Source: Aridibacter sp965216195 (GTDB lineage Bacteria; Acidobacteriota; Blastocatellia; Pyrinomonadales; Pyrinomonadaceae). Taken from it: a stretch of DNA of 64,000 nucleotides. The stretch covers positions 3,162,001 through 3,226,000 of the forward strand of contig OZ244151.1 in NCBI GenBank assembly GCA_965216195.1, read 5' to 3'. Positions 51,361 to 60,468 of this stretch are shown piece after piece. The position numbers and the translations under genes were made by a program. Below the pieces are notes generated by a model. It had not been told where the DNA came from, ran no database searches, and saw only the letters and a program-made list of their open reading frames with translations. Numbering within the stretch: the first letter of the stretch is position 1; the number at the start of each line of letters is the position of its first letter.

Positions 51361-52548
51361 TTACTCAATAATATCCGACACCGTTCCGGCTCCTACCGTT
51401 CGGCCCCCTTCTCTGATTGCGAATCTCAACCCCTTCTCCATCGCAATCGGTGCGATCAACTCGATCTCCATCTCGATGTTGTCTCCGGGCATCACCATCT
51501 CTGTTCCGTCCGGCAGATTTGCTACTCCTGTTACATCCGTTGTTCTAAAGTAAAACTGCGGTCGGTACCCCGTAAAGAATGGTGTGTGTCGTCCACCTTC
51601 TTCTTTTGTCAGTACATACGCTTCGGCCTTAAACTTTGTGTGCGGTGTAATCGATCCGGGCTTCGCAATCACCTGTCCTCTTTCGATCGCTTCTCTATCC
51701 ACTCCTCTGAGCAAGAGTCCGACGTTGTCTCCCGCCTGCCCCTGATCGAGTAGCTTCTTAAACATCTCTACTCCTGTGCAGACTGTCTCCTGTGTCTCTC
51801 TGATCCCGATGATCTCTACCGGGTCGTTTACCTTCACTATCCCTCTTTCTACACGTCCTGTCGCAACTGTTCCGCGTCCTTGAATCGTAAAGATATCCTC
51901 GACCGGCATCAAAAATGGCTTATCCGTCTCTCTTTCAGGTGTCGGAATATATGAATCAACTGCTTCCATCAGCTCATGGATCGTCTTCTCCCACTTCTCA
52001 TCACCTTCAAGTGCCTTTAGCGCCGACCCTTTAACTACAGGAATATCGTCTCCCGGAAATTCATATGCTGAGAGAAGCTCTCTTACTTCGAGTTCGACCA
52101 GCTCAAGCAGCTCTTCATCATCGACCATGTCCACTTTGTTCATAAACACAACCATTGCAGGTACTCCTACCTGCCGTCCTAGCAAGATGTGCTCTCGTGT
52201 CTGTGGCATCGGTCCATCCGTTGCTGCAACTACGAGTATTGCTCCGTCCATCTGTGCAGCTCCCGTAATCATGTTCTTTACGTAGTCTGCGTGTCCCGGA
52301 CAATCCACGTGTGCGTAGTGGCGGTTATCTGTCTCGTATTCAACGTGTGCCGTTGCGATCGTTATCCCCCGCTCTCTTTCTTCAGGTGCGTTATCGATCT
52401 CATCAAACGCCTTCGTCGCTACGTTCTCATTCCCCTTCGCTAAAACCGTCGTGATCGCTGCCGTCAATGTCGTCTTCCCATGATCCACGTGCCCTATCGT
52501 CCCGATGTTTACGTGCGGCTTCGACCTGTCAAACTTCTCTTTGCTCAT
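51361..52548 (-). CDS. tuf: Elongation factor Tu
   Basis: A 395-residue EF-Tu. G1 GHVDHGKTTLTAAI, G2/switch region RERGITIATAHVEYET, G3 DCPGHADYVKNMITG and G4 NKVDMVDDEEL are present, and domains 2 and 3 end VGAGTVSDIIE. It delivers aminoacyl-tRNA to the ribosome. It lies behind three tRNA genes, a common tuf arrangement, with GAGGA before the start. Confidence 0.98.
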   Translation of the reverse strand: MSKEKFDRSKPHVNIGTIGHVDHGKTTLTAAITTVLAKGNENVATKAFDEIDNAPEERERGITIATAHVEYETDNRHYAHVDCPGHADYVKNMITGAAQMDGAILVVAATDGPMPQTREHILLGRQVGVPAMVVFMNKVDMVDDEELLELVELEVRELLSAYEFPGDDIPVVKGSALKALEGDEKWEKTIHELMEAVDSYIPTPERETDKPFLMPVEDIFTIQGRGTVATGRVERGIVKVNDPVEIIGIRETQETVCTGVEMFKKLLDQGQAGDNVGLLLRGVDREAIERGQVIAKPGSITPHTKFKAEAYVLTKEEGGRHTPFFTGYRPQFYFRTTDVTGVANLPDGTEMVMPGDNIEMEIELIAPIAMEKGLRFAIREGGRTVGAGTVSDIIE

Positions 52549-52597
52549 TTTCCAATCCTCTCTCGAAAAAAGTTATGAAATAAAATCCTTAATTATA

Positions 52598-52669
52598 AGC
52601 CCGAGACGGGATTTGAACCCGTGCCCTCATCCTTACCAAGGATGCGCTCTACCCCTGAGCTACTCGGGC
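52598..52669 (-). tRNA. tRNA-Thr (anticodon GGU)
   Basis: 72 nt without encoded CCA. Anticodon stem CAUCC/GGAUG with loop UUGGUAA, acceptor GCCCGAG/CUCGGGC. Upstream of tuf. Confidence 0.94.
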
Positions 52670-52684
52670 ATCCCGACAAAATAA

Positions 52685-52760
52685 TGGAGCGAGAGACGAG
52701 GCTCGAACTCGCGACCCTCAGCTTGGAAGGCTGATGCTCTACCAACTGAGCTACTCTCGC
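52685..52760 (-). tRNA. tRNA-Gly (anticodon UCC)
   Basis: 76 nt with encoded CCA. Anticodon loop CUUCCAA, acceptor GCGAGAG/CUCUCGC. Confidence 0.95.
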
Positions 52761-52798
52761 TCGTCTGAAATTCCAAATCTCAAATTTCAGATCTCAAA

Positions 52799-52886
52799 TG
52801 GTGCAGGGGGTAGGATTCGAACCTACGAAGGATGTTACTCCGCTGGGTTTACAGCCCAGTGCCATTAACCACTCGACCACCCCTGC
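52799..52886 (-). tRNA. tRNA-Tyr (anticodon GUA)
   Basis: 88 nt with encoded CCA and a long class II variable arm. Anticodon stem CUGGG/CCCAG with loop CUGUAAA. First gene of the tRNA-tuf cluster; positions 52887-53124 hold no recognised gene. Confidence 0.95.
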
Positions 52887-53124
52887 ATATGTCAAAAACT
52901 ACTACTCTAAATCGACTTTTGGAGCCAATTAGCAAATTTCACATAATATCCAAGAAACGTGGCTTTAGCAAGCAGAAAACGCCCCATTTCAACGATTTCT
53001 ATGAGTTGGTTATGCGCTGAAATATTGGGGTGAAACTGGATTTTCCACGGAGCGCCAAGATGTTGTTATCGAAGAATAGGTCAACCACAATATATTGGAT
53101 TTTCAGCATCGAACCGCAATGCTA

Positions 53125-54057
53125 TTATTCTCCCTTTTCTTCCTGTGTGTCGGAAATATATCCCGAGCGCGGGTGAAATTTCTCGTAAGTCTTCTTGAGA
53201 TGCTGGTCGGTAATATGTGTGTAGATTTGCGTAGTGGAAATATCTGCGTGTCCGAGCATGGCTTGTACCGAACGCGAATCGGCACCGCGTTGGAGCAGAT
53301 GTGTTGCGAAAGAATGCCTGAGTGTGTGCGGCGAAACGTCTTCAAGCCCTGCTTTTTCAGCATACTCTTTAATCAGCTTAAAAATTATTTGGCGATTGAT
53401 CGGGCGTCCGGCAGAAGTAATGAATAGATTTCGCATTTCTAGGTACTCTTTCTTTTTTCGCTTCGCCAGATGGCTTTTGAGCCATTCCACCGCGCTCTTC
53501 CCAAGCGGAACTTTCCGCTCCTTTCCTCCCTTTCCTTTACAGGTTAGGATGCCTGAGTCAACATCAATATCATCGATTCTCAAATTTGCAGCTTCCGAAA
53601 CCCGCAAACCTGCTGCGTACATTAATTCCAAAATCGCACGATCCCGCAAACCCATTTCCTGAGATACGTCCGGCTGATTCAAAAGCGCATCGACCTCATC
53701 CTCGGTCATAAATTTCGGAAGATAGAAGCCTTTAGTTGGGGTATCTAAATCTTCGGCAGGATGTTTTTTTATGTGTCCGTCAAGAAGAAGAAATTTATAA
53801 AATCCACGAACCGCTGAGATGATTCGGTTTATGGAGCTTGGAGAAAGACCGGATTTAGAAAGGTCGGCAATAAAGGCTCGCAGATTGGTTCTCGAAATAT
53901 CTTCAAGGTCAACGCCCTCCTCATCGGCAAAACTTTTCAGTTTAGCGAGATCGCGTTTGTAGCTTGCGACAGAGTTTTTCGCCAAGCCGCGCTCGACCTG
54001 CAGATATGAAAGAAACTCTCGCGTTAGGTCACGTTTTTTTGAAGCCGAAAATGACAT
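53125..54057 (-). CDS. xerD: Site-specific tyrosine recombinase XerD
   Basis: A 310-residue recombinase from the ATG at 54057; an upstream ATG at 54099 is possible but adds an untypical hydrophobic start. The N-terminal SAM-like domain (REFLSYLQVERGLAKNSVAS YKRDL) is followed by the catalytic domain: R in AAGLRVSEAANL, K in GKGGKERKVPLG, HxxR in SPHTLRHSFATHLL, H in LGHADISTTQIYTH, and the nucleophilic Y in the same stretch. Length and motif layout match XerD, which resolves chromosome dimers at dif. The C-terminus is extended by SGYISDTQEEKGE. Confidence 0.9.
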   Translation of the reverse strand: MSFSASKKRDLTREFLSYLQVERGLAKNSVASYKRDLAKLKSFADEEGVDLEDISRTNLRAFIADLSKSGLSPSSINRIISAVRGFYKFLLLDGHIKKHPAEDLDTPTKGFYLPKFMTEDEVDALLNQPDVSQEMGLRDRAILELMYAAGLRVSEAANLRIDDIDVDSGILTCKGKGGKERKVPLGKSAVEWLKSHLAKRKKKEYLEMRNLFITSAGRPINRQIIFKLIKEYAEKAGLEDVSPHTLRHSFATHLLQRGADSRSVQAMLGHADISTTQIYTHITDQHLKKTYEKFHPRSGYISDTQEEKGE

Positions 54058-54159
54058 GGAAAAATGAATAAGAAAAGGACACAGCCAATCGAGGATCACG
54101 CTGACTGTATCCTAAGTTTTAACTTCCATACTTGCAAGAATTATTTACGGTGAACGTTG

Positions 54160-55827
54160 TTAGTGCATATGAGATGAATAGCTCGAGCAAGATCGCCCGG
54201 AAACTTCCGGAGTATTTTCCAGCAGTCTTCTTGCCCTACTTCTGGAAAGATTCCATGTCCGAATATCTTCATTTTCTTTCGCTTCACAGTATTTCCAATG
54301 TAATCCTTCAAAAATTTGCTCTCGATTTTGATCACTCATCAAAGGTACTGATTCCAAAATTGCGGGAACTGCATCCGAACTAAGCCGTCGATTATAGGTG
54401 GCGTCAAACGCTCTCCCTTCCCGCATCAGCCGGACATTGGTTTTAACGATGAAGTCATCCGGGTTTAGAACATGCAAAGTTCCTAAAACAAACAGTCCGC
54501 ACCAAAGAGCTCCCCACGCAAAGTGTTCCCGAGCGCCCAACAGCACCGTCATCCCAAACCATAGGAATACCATAACCAACAGGATAATGAACATAAGCGG
54601 ATACAATCGCTCAGCGGTCAACCCATAACCAAGATTACCCGTTAAAAGCAGTAGCCGCTGCGCCGCAGATGCCATGATTATAAAGAGCAATCCGATTTGT
54701 ATGACCGAAAGAATCTTAAAAAGTTGCTCGGCAAAAGGATCATCTTTTTTCAAAAGCCAATGTGAAACCAAAAGAATCGGCATCACCAAAGCCGCAACCG
54801 CTATTAACTCACCAAAGCCTCGTCTCGCGTATTCTGCCAACTTGAAATCGGGCGTGTTTTGTACGAGTTCGATTCCTCCAAACAGATATGGAATCTGAAT
54901 AACAACGAAAACCAGAAACAAAAGATTTATTAAACCCAGGACGATTCCGGTTTCGATAGATCCGAGAGTAAAAATCTCAGGCAGAACGGAGTTGTCAAAC
55001 TTGCGCCAGTCCCAATTCTTTTTCGCTTCGGAAGATTTCTCCTTGGGTTTATTCCGCTTTTCTTCTGTCTGATCGTCGGAAATATGCAACGTGACGCTTG
55101 GAACCTGCGGGCGGACATCGCTAGGTTTTTTTGCTATTTCGTTTAAGCCATTTGATGCGCTCTTAAAATCGAAACTCGAGGTTCTCAGATAACCCGCGAC
55201 AACCCAGCTTATGAAACAAATAGGGATCGCGTGACTGAAAAAGCTGTCCAGATCTACCGAAAATGTGTTTTGAACTAGTCCTTCAAAAACTGCGTCAGCC
55301 GCCATAAATAGTGCGCCAAAAACAAAGACAATCGGCAGCGCGATCGCCAGACCCTTAGCGACAGAAATCAAATGTTTTGATAGACCAGTCTCGGGAAACG
55401 CTTTCCATTTTATGTCTTCAATCAACAGCAAAAACGGAGAAAACGCTGTGCTGAGCGACACCCAAATTCCAGAAATTAAATAATGTGCAGCACCCGCAAC
55501 CTTTGTCTGGATTTTAAGAGTAGGCAAAATCTGAACCGCAAGAATTATGAGAATTGCGAGCACATTGAAAAGCTTGAGCTCAAGCGAATCACGCAGAAGA
55601 AACGTAACCGCAAAGAAGATCAGCGCCCCGTGCAAGGCAAGCGTATGTGAATCAAGCCGCTCGGGTCTTTGGCGAAAAGTTATTGCGATGATCGCCGAAA
55701 CCAGGAGTACAAGCCATATAAAAATATTTAAACCCCAGGGCGATTCCCTAAGAAGTAAATCACCCAGGACACCGAGCAATACGGATGCCTGCAAAATAAT
55801 TAGTGCGGTTTTTGTTTTTTCGTTCAT
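54160..55827 (-). CDS. DUF4173 multi-pass membrane protein
   Basis: A 555-residue membrane protein with about 12 hydrophobic segments. A signature of DUF4173 is visible: FVFGALFMAADAVFEGLVQN around residues 165-185 and the LMREGRAFDATYNRRLSSDA VP block near 475. A soluble, lysine-rich loop (about 235-275, KRNKPKEKSSEAKKNWDWRK) lies in the middle and a soluble C-terminus follows. The function of the family is unknown. It is separated from the flavoprotein upstream by about 20 bp in the same direction, so it may belong to that operon. Confidence 0.75.
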   Translation of the reverse strand: MNEKTKTALIILQASVLLGVLGDLLLRESPWGLNIFIWLVLLVSAIIAITFRQRPERLDSHTLALHGALIFFAVTFLLRDSLELKLFNVLAILIILAVQILPTLKIQTKVAGAAHYLISGIWVSLSTAFSPFLLLIEDIKWKAFPETGLSKHLISVAKGLAIALPIVFVFGALFMAADAVFEGLVQNTFSVDLDSFFSHAIPICFISWVVAGYLRTSSFDFKSASNGLNEIAKKPSDVRPQVPSVTLHISDDQTEEKRNKPKEKSSEAKKNWDWRKFDNSVLPEIFTLGSIETGIVLGLINLLFLVFVVIQIPYLFGGIELVQNTPDFKLAEYARRGFGELIAVAALVMPILLVSHWLLKKDDPFAEQLFKILSVIQIGLLFIIMASAAQRLLLLTGNLGYGLTAERLYPLMFIILLVMVFLWFGMTVLLGAREHFAWGALWCGLFVLGTLHVLNPDDFIVKTNVRLMREGRAFDATYNRRLSSDAVPAILESVPLMSDQNREQIFEGLHWKYCEAKENEDIRTWNLSRSRARRLLENTPEVSGRSCSSYSSHMH

Positions 55828-55848
55828 GGTTTTCGTACCTTAATTTAG

Positions 55849-57078
55849 TTACCGCGAAATTGCGGATGGATTGGAAATACCTTGCCCGTTGCCGTCAATC
55901 TCAATATCCGGAAATGACCCGCGTCTAAAAAAGATTTTCTCAGCAATTCTTCGCCCGATTCTTCCTTTCATAAACTTAAACCCGATTTCGAGCAGACTCT
56001 GATAGCTGAATCTCTTAAGAGCAAGCCTCATCAAAATTCTCGAGGCAAACTTCGTTCTGAACATCGAACCCGAATAATTCAGTAATACCTTTGGCTCGTC
56101 ATTCCTAAGTCTTTCCGTCACAACCTCGGCTGCAAATTTTGAAAGTCGCATGCATGGATCGAGTCCGCCTGCCGTTAGAGGCGAAACCGCACCTGCGGCA
56201 TCCCCAATCAATAATCCGCGCTCATTTGCAATTCGTTTCAAAACCCCGCCGACGGGAATTCTGCCGCCGCGTGTCTCTACCAAATCAGCCGTTTTCAAAT
56301 CTATAAATTCCGGAGCAATTTCGTTCTTAAACTGTTTTAGCGCCTCGCGGGGGTTAAATCTAGAGGGATATCCGCCGACACCTATGTGGCTTTCCTCACC
56401 GTCGTTAGTAATCCAGGCGAGATATCCGGGAGAAAGCTTTGCGTCTAGAAAACAGAGAAGCCTCGGGTTTCCTTCAAGCGGAACACCTTTGAAAACTTCT
56501 TCATAACCAACGATCCATTCCGTGTTATGGTCAAGATCCAGGTCTTTTGCTACGCGGGATCTTGCGCCATCTGCACCGATCAAAACTTTAGTTCTTATTT
56601 GACTCGTTTCGCCCTTCTTTTCGAGATGAACTGTGGTGTGATAACCCAAAACCTTTGAGATATGATCGATGTGGAAACTTAGTTTGGGCGCCCCGGAAGA
56701 GTCATCTTCAAACTCGCTTGAGACATAACGCGTCCCGGCCATAAATTCAACACCCAAATCTTTACATTCACGAAGAAGCGTTTCATATAAAGCGCCCATT
56801 TTACCGACCCTAAATTCCGGTACTTCGCTACTCATATCAAAAGATTTTAATTTCGGTGATAAAAGAGTAACTTCGCTTATAGGTGTCCCGAGTGTACCCG
56901 ATGGAAAGTCAAAATCTTCAAAGGTTTTGCGAACAAAAATTCCGGTGGTGTGTACGCCTTTTGTTAAATCTTCTTTCCGGTCGACGAGAAGGATTTTCGC
57001 TCCGTCTATCGCCAGCAGCTTCGCGCATTGAAGTCCGGCCAATCCGGCTCCGATTATTACAGCGTCAAAAGAATTCAT
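55849..57078 (-). CDS. Geranylgeranyl-reductase-family FAD-dependent oxidoreductase
   Basis: A 409-residue flavoprotein. The N-terminal FAD motif is VIIGAGLAGLQCAKLL. VLIGADGARSRVAKDLD and RGLLIGDAAGAVSPLTAGGL are the typical second and third FAD-binding segments of this family. Members reduce isoprenoid chains of lipids, quinones or chlorophyll precursors; the substrate here is unknown. The start lies 3 bp after the stop of the winged-helix gene, so the membrane protein, regulator and reductase form an operon. Confidence 0.85.
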   Translation of the reverse strand: MNSFDAVIIGAGLAGLQCAKLLAIDGAKILLVDRKEDLTKGVHTTGIFVRKTFEDFDFPSGTLGTPISEVTLLSPKLKSFDMSSEVPEFRVGKMGALYETLLRECKDLGVEFMAGTRYVSSEFEDDSSGAPKLSFHIDHISKVLGYHTTVHLEKKGETSQIRTKVLIGADGARSRVAKDLDLDHNTEWIVGYEEVFKGVPLEGNPRLLCFLDAKLSPGYLAWITNDGEESHIGVGGYPSRFNPREALKQFKNEIAPEFIDLKTADLVETRGGRIPVGGVLKRIANERGLLIGDAAGAVSPLTAGGLDPCMRLSKFAAEVVTERLRNDEPKVLLNYSGSMFRTKFASRILMRLALKRFSYQSLLEIGFKFMKGRIGRRIAEKIFFRRGSFPDIEIDGNGQGISNPSAISR

Positions 57079-57081
57079 GGG

Positions 57082-57474
57082 TTATTGGCTTTTCACCGCA
57101 GCAATCAATGCTTCCATGTGATCAAGATATTTCTTTAATGCCGCTTTTCCGGCCTTTGTGATCTTGTATTCCGTGAGCGGCTTACGCCCCTTAAAAGATT
57201 TTTCGCATGCCAAATAGCCAGCGTCTTCGAGTTTCCTGGCGTGTACGCTTATATTTCCATCGGTAGTATTCAGAAGTGTTTTCAGCTCGCCAAACGAAAG
57301 TTTTTTGTTTGCCGCTAGTGCTGAAATTATTCCAAGCCGCATTCTCTCGTGGATCAACTTGTCCAAATCGTTGGAAACATTTTCGGGGGCTTTTGTCACC
57401 TCAACCGCATGCGGCTTTCTATTTCCGCTGGCATCGTTTTTGTCTTTTTTGATTGCTAAATTTCCTTTTGCCAT
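57082..57474 (-). CDS. Winged-helix transcriptional regulator
   Basis: A 130-residue protein with a basic N-terminus of about 40 residues. A winged helix-turn-helix domain follows: RLGIISALAANKKLSFGELK, TLLNTTDGNISVHARKLEDA as the recognition helix, and the wing GRKPLTEYKITKAGK. It resembles the wHTH_34/MarR-like group. It may regulate its own operon. The gaps are 16 bp to the preceding membrane-protein gene and 3 bp to the following flavoprotein gene. Confidence 0.82.
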   Translation of the reverse strand: MAKGNLAIKKDKNDASGNRKPHAVEVTKAPENVSNDLDKLIHERMRLGIISALAANKKLSFGELKTLLNTTDGNISVHARKLEDAGYLACEKSFKGRKPLTEYKITKAGKAALKKYLDHMEALIAAVKSQ

Positions 57475-57490
57475 AGTTCTTGTACCTCTA

Positions 57491-58123
57491 CTAACCCCCG
57501 TATTTCCTTGCGATGATCAAACCAAAAATAATATGTAAACCTCCAAATCCCGCTCCCATAAACCAGTTTGCATAATCAGTTGACACAAACATCGAAGCCG
57601 CGCCAAGCGCTACAAAAAGCCAGCCCAAAACCGGAACCGCCCTGACTGAGTAAGCCCCGCCCGTAATGACAGCCGAACCGTAAAGCGTTAGCCAAGCAGT
57701 GTGTAGAAATTCAAACAAATAGTTCGAAACGAGCAGCCACGTAATTATGATTCCGGCCACCAAAGGAGGCGCAAAACCCAGGGCAAACTTTCGGGCTGGA
57801 GTAGAAACCAACGAAGTTTCGACCAGCTTGGACTTTTGCCACATCATTCCCAGCCCTATAAAAAAAGCGAGAAACGCTTCGACAAGCCAGGTTATTAACC
57901 AAGTGCGCGAATTAGCCTGCATACTCGCAATAATGGTCGCGCCGACCGCAGTCGCTCCCATTAGCGCTCCACCATAGCCCGGGACGGCAGTGAACTCGGT
58001 AGAGCGTTGCATCGCATCACGTATAAACTCCAGATTATCCGCAGCTCGCCCGTGAAGGCTCGGCGGTTGATCCGAAGTGTTTTCTTCTTTTTCGCGAAGT
58101 TTATGTATCGTAGCCATCATCAT
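57491..58123 (-). CDS. Six-TM membrane protein of unknown function
   Basis: A 210-residue protein with three possible ATG starts in a row. A soluble N-terminus of about 50 residues (REKEENTSDQPPSLHGRAAD) is followed by about six hydrophobic helices and ends IIARKYGG. No catalytic motif. Small proteins like this often stand beside a winged-helix regulator gene; here it is the first gene of the operon with the regulator and the flavoprotein. Confidence 0.7.
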   Translation of the reverse strand: MMMATIHKLREKEENTSDQPPSLHGRAADNLEFIRDAMQRSTEFTAVPGYGGALMGATAVGATIIASMQANSRTWLITWLVEAFLAFFIGLGMMWQKSKLVETSLVSTPARKFALGFAPPLVAGIIITWLLVSNYLFEFLHTAWLTLYGSAVITGGAYSVRAVPVLGWLFVALGAASMFVSTDYANWFMGAGFGGLHIIFGLIIARKYGG

Positions 58124-58222
58124 AAAACTACCTTAAACTAGTTTCGTATGTCAAGAACTTTATTATACAAAGTATTAATTTGTTTGAGTTTTCAGTTTAT
58201 TCTCAGAAAATTCTTTTTTGGG

Positions 58223-59656
58223 TTACTTCCCGGCAGGCTCTTTTGCTAGCTCGCGTATGTAAGGTGCTGCGGTCTCTTTCTCTAGTTGCGGTACGAACGT
58301 GTAGATTCCGACAACAACAAAACCCAGCAATAAACCAACGGCGAACTTGAAAGGAAACTTGGCATCGCGCCAGACCAGATAAATTACGAGCAAAAGGATC
58401 ACGAATGCGGGTAGGATCGTCCAAAGGTTGTTATCAAACCCAAACGTGTTTGCAATTGTAAGCGTAAATAGATTCTTATCGTATAACAGCGTCTGCCAAA
58501 AAGAGTTGTGTGGAAACTCAAGTATGCTCGGAGCAAAGGCGTAGGTAAGCATCGGAACAGCGCAAAACAAAAAGGAAGCCGCAAAAAGTAGCCCCCTTAA
58601 GATACTCGGAAAGTCTTCTACTTCGCCGTCAAAGAAAGAGTCGAGAAGAAGGGGAACCACAATTATCAAATGTCTCGCACCAATTGAATCTCCTGAATAC
58701 TTCGCCGCAAAACCAGAGACAGCCAAAACGGTCAGAAAAACGGTTATCAGTTTAATTCTGTGTCTTCTAAACCCTCGATCTTCGGAATCGAAAACGGCCA
58801 GCAAGGCAAAGACTAAAACTGGCGAAAAGAAAAAGAGTCCCTTCGAGGCGCTTATTAAAGTTTCGTATAACCCTGAGGGCGTTGGGTAAACAGTTTCGTA
58901 GTGAGAAAAAATAGCGAAAGGCCATCCAAAAACGAGCTGATTGTAAACAGCTAGGAGAAAAATAAACGGAGCAATTCCCGAAACGTAAAAGAGGATACGG
59001 CGCATGCGTTCTCTGGATTCCGTAAAGAAAAGACCGAGACCAAAGACTACTAAAGGTATCAACGCCGAATATTCACACGCTAGCGCAAATCCCGTAAGCA
59101 GCCCCGCCATAAAACAACGTTCCGGAAAAACACGTCGCCCATCGTAGATCAAACGAAACGCGAAATAGACCAAAACCGCTACGAGCACGTGTGAGTAATA
59201 AAGAAGACTGTAAGGAAAAAGCGGCGTGGCAAATAGGAGTATTGCAAGCGAATAGGCATCCACTTCCATCCCAAGCAGCCACATCGCTAAAACAATTAGC
59301 GGAAGGCTAGCTATCATAAAACGCATCACCGCCCAGGTTGTGCGCACATTTTCCTTCGTAGGTTTTCCAACGATCACTTTTGCAATCGCATAAAAGGGTG
59401 CTGACAAGAATGCGATACCAGGCGATTTATTGGAGTAGGTTTTTCCGTCTTCGAGGACAGTTACGTCAGAAAATTCCTGGCCGACGGTTTCTTTCAACCA
59501 TGAAATATCGAGTGAGTTTTGTTCGACAAGAGACACGGTTGTTGCCCAGCGTGTGAGATCATTTGCCGAGCCACTTTTGGAAAAGATTGGCATCAAGTAA
59601 ATCGATAGGGCTATGTAGAGTAGCAGTAATAAAACGCCGCTATTTTTTCGATCCAC
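58223..59656 (-). CDS. Multi-pass membrane protein, GT-C glycosyltransferase-like
   Basis: A 477-residue protein with about 10-12 membrane helices. The first periplasmic loop (RWATTVSLVEQNSLDISWLK ... GKTYSNKSPGIAFLSAPFYA) has the acidic/KSP-GI pattern often seen in ArnT/PMT-like GT-C enzymes, which use lipid-linked sugars. The substrate is unknown, so function is inferred from topology. The start overlaps the end of the upstream lipoprotein gene by 17 bp, so the two are coupled. Confidence 0.68.
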   Translation of the reverse strand: MDRKNSGVLLLLLYIALSIYLMPIFSKSGSANDLTRWATTVSLVEQNSLDISWLKETVGQEFSDVTVLEDGKTYSNKSPGIAFLSAPFYAIAKVIVGKPTKENVRTTWAVMRFMIASLPLIVLAMWLLGMEVDAYSLAILLFATPLFPYSLLYYSHVLVAVLVYFAFRLIYDGRRVFPERCFMAGLLTGFALACEYSALIPLVVFGLGLFFTESRERMRRILFYVSGIAPFIFLLAVYNQLVFGWPFAIFSHYETVYPTPSGLYETLISASKGLFFFSPVLVFALLAVFDSEDRGFRRHRIKLITVFLTVLAVSGFAAKYSGDSIGARHLIIVVPLLLDSFFDGEVEDFPSILRGLLFAASFLFCAVPMLTYAFAPSILEFPHNSFWQTLLYDKNLFTLTIANTFGFDNNLWTILPAFVILLLVIYLVWRDAKFPFKFAVGLLLGFVVVGIYTFVPQLEKETAAPYIRELAKEPAGK

Positions 59657-60443
59657 GTGCCTCCTTAAGCTTCTTTTCGTTCATGTTTTTTACCGGAGCA
59701 GCGTCGTTGTTATCGATCGAATACGTCAGCCTATCGCCGTCAAGCACAAAACGATCACCAGACTTCTTGTAGCGGCTGCGCGTAAAATGGGTCGGGCAAC
59801 ACAAATTCTGTTCGTCGCCAACGATTTTCGAAGTTTCCATCTTAGTGAAAATATAGCGGTCACGTCCGTAGAGTTCCACAACGAGCTTGCCGTTTTCAGC
59901 ATAAACGCGCTTGAGTCCGCCGTCAGCTCGGTCTCCTGTGCGAAAATACCAAAGCAGATTTGGAGCGTTGTTTCGCCAATCAAAAATATATACGAGTTGT
60001 GGGATCGCCGAACCGCCGGTTTCAACCTTCAAAATTACCATCGCGTCGTCTTTGCCGTTTCCGGTAACGTCACCATATTTTGTTGTGACGTAAGACATTC
60101 CAATTTTTTCCTCGGTCATATGGCGAGAGCCATTTCTCAGCACAATTTCCTTTGCGTCATTATCCTGCCAACCGCGCGGCATAGGATACGTGAAGTTTTT
60201 GAAATCAAACGTTCCGATTTTCGTGATCGAGCTGGAATTTTTCTTGGAAAGTATTTCGCGTTGAAGTGGTTGGACGGTTGGAGTCGGGGTAGCAGGTGCC
60301 GCAGGATCTTTGCGTCTATAGGTTGCGGGGTTTTGCTGGTCAGCAAGTTCACCACTCTGTGTTGAAGCACAACCTGAAAACAAAAAGAAAAACATCATCA
60401 AACAAGCTAATCCAATTAACTTTGATGTTTCTGTGGTTTTCAT
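59640..60443 (-). CDS. Hypothetical lipoprotein
   Basis: A 267-residue protein. The signal peptide ends in the lipobox LFSGC, so it is lipid-anchored. A proline/threonine-rich linker (PAAPATPTPTVQPLQ) precedes a soluble domain with YGDVTGNGKDDAMVILKVET, resembling an FG-GAP/VCBS-like calcium-binding strand. No recognised family. An upstream TTG (60449) adds two residues. It is translationally coupled to the GT-C-like gene by a 17-bp overlap, which suggests a common envelope task. Confidence 0.68.
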   Translation of the reverse strand: MKTTETSKLIGLACLMMFFFLFSGCASTQSGELADQQNPATYRRKDPAAPATPTPTVQPLQREILSKKNSSSITKIGTFDFKNFTYPMPRGWQDNDAKEIVLRNGSRHMTEEKIGMSYVTTKYGDVTGNGKDDAMVILKVETGGSAIPQLVYIFDWRNNAPNLLWYFRTGDRADGGLKRVYAENGKLVVELYGRDRYIFTKMETSKIVGDEQNLCCPTHFTRSRYKKSGDRFVLDGDRLTYSIDNNDAAPVKNMNEKKLKEARGSKK

Positions 60444-60468
60444 AACCAACGACCTGTTTTCGCGCTTA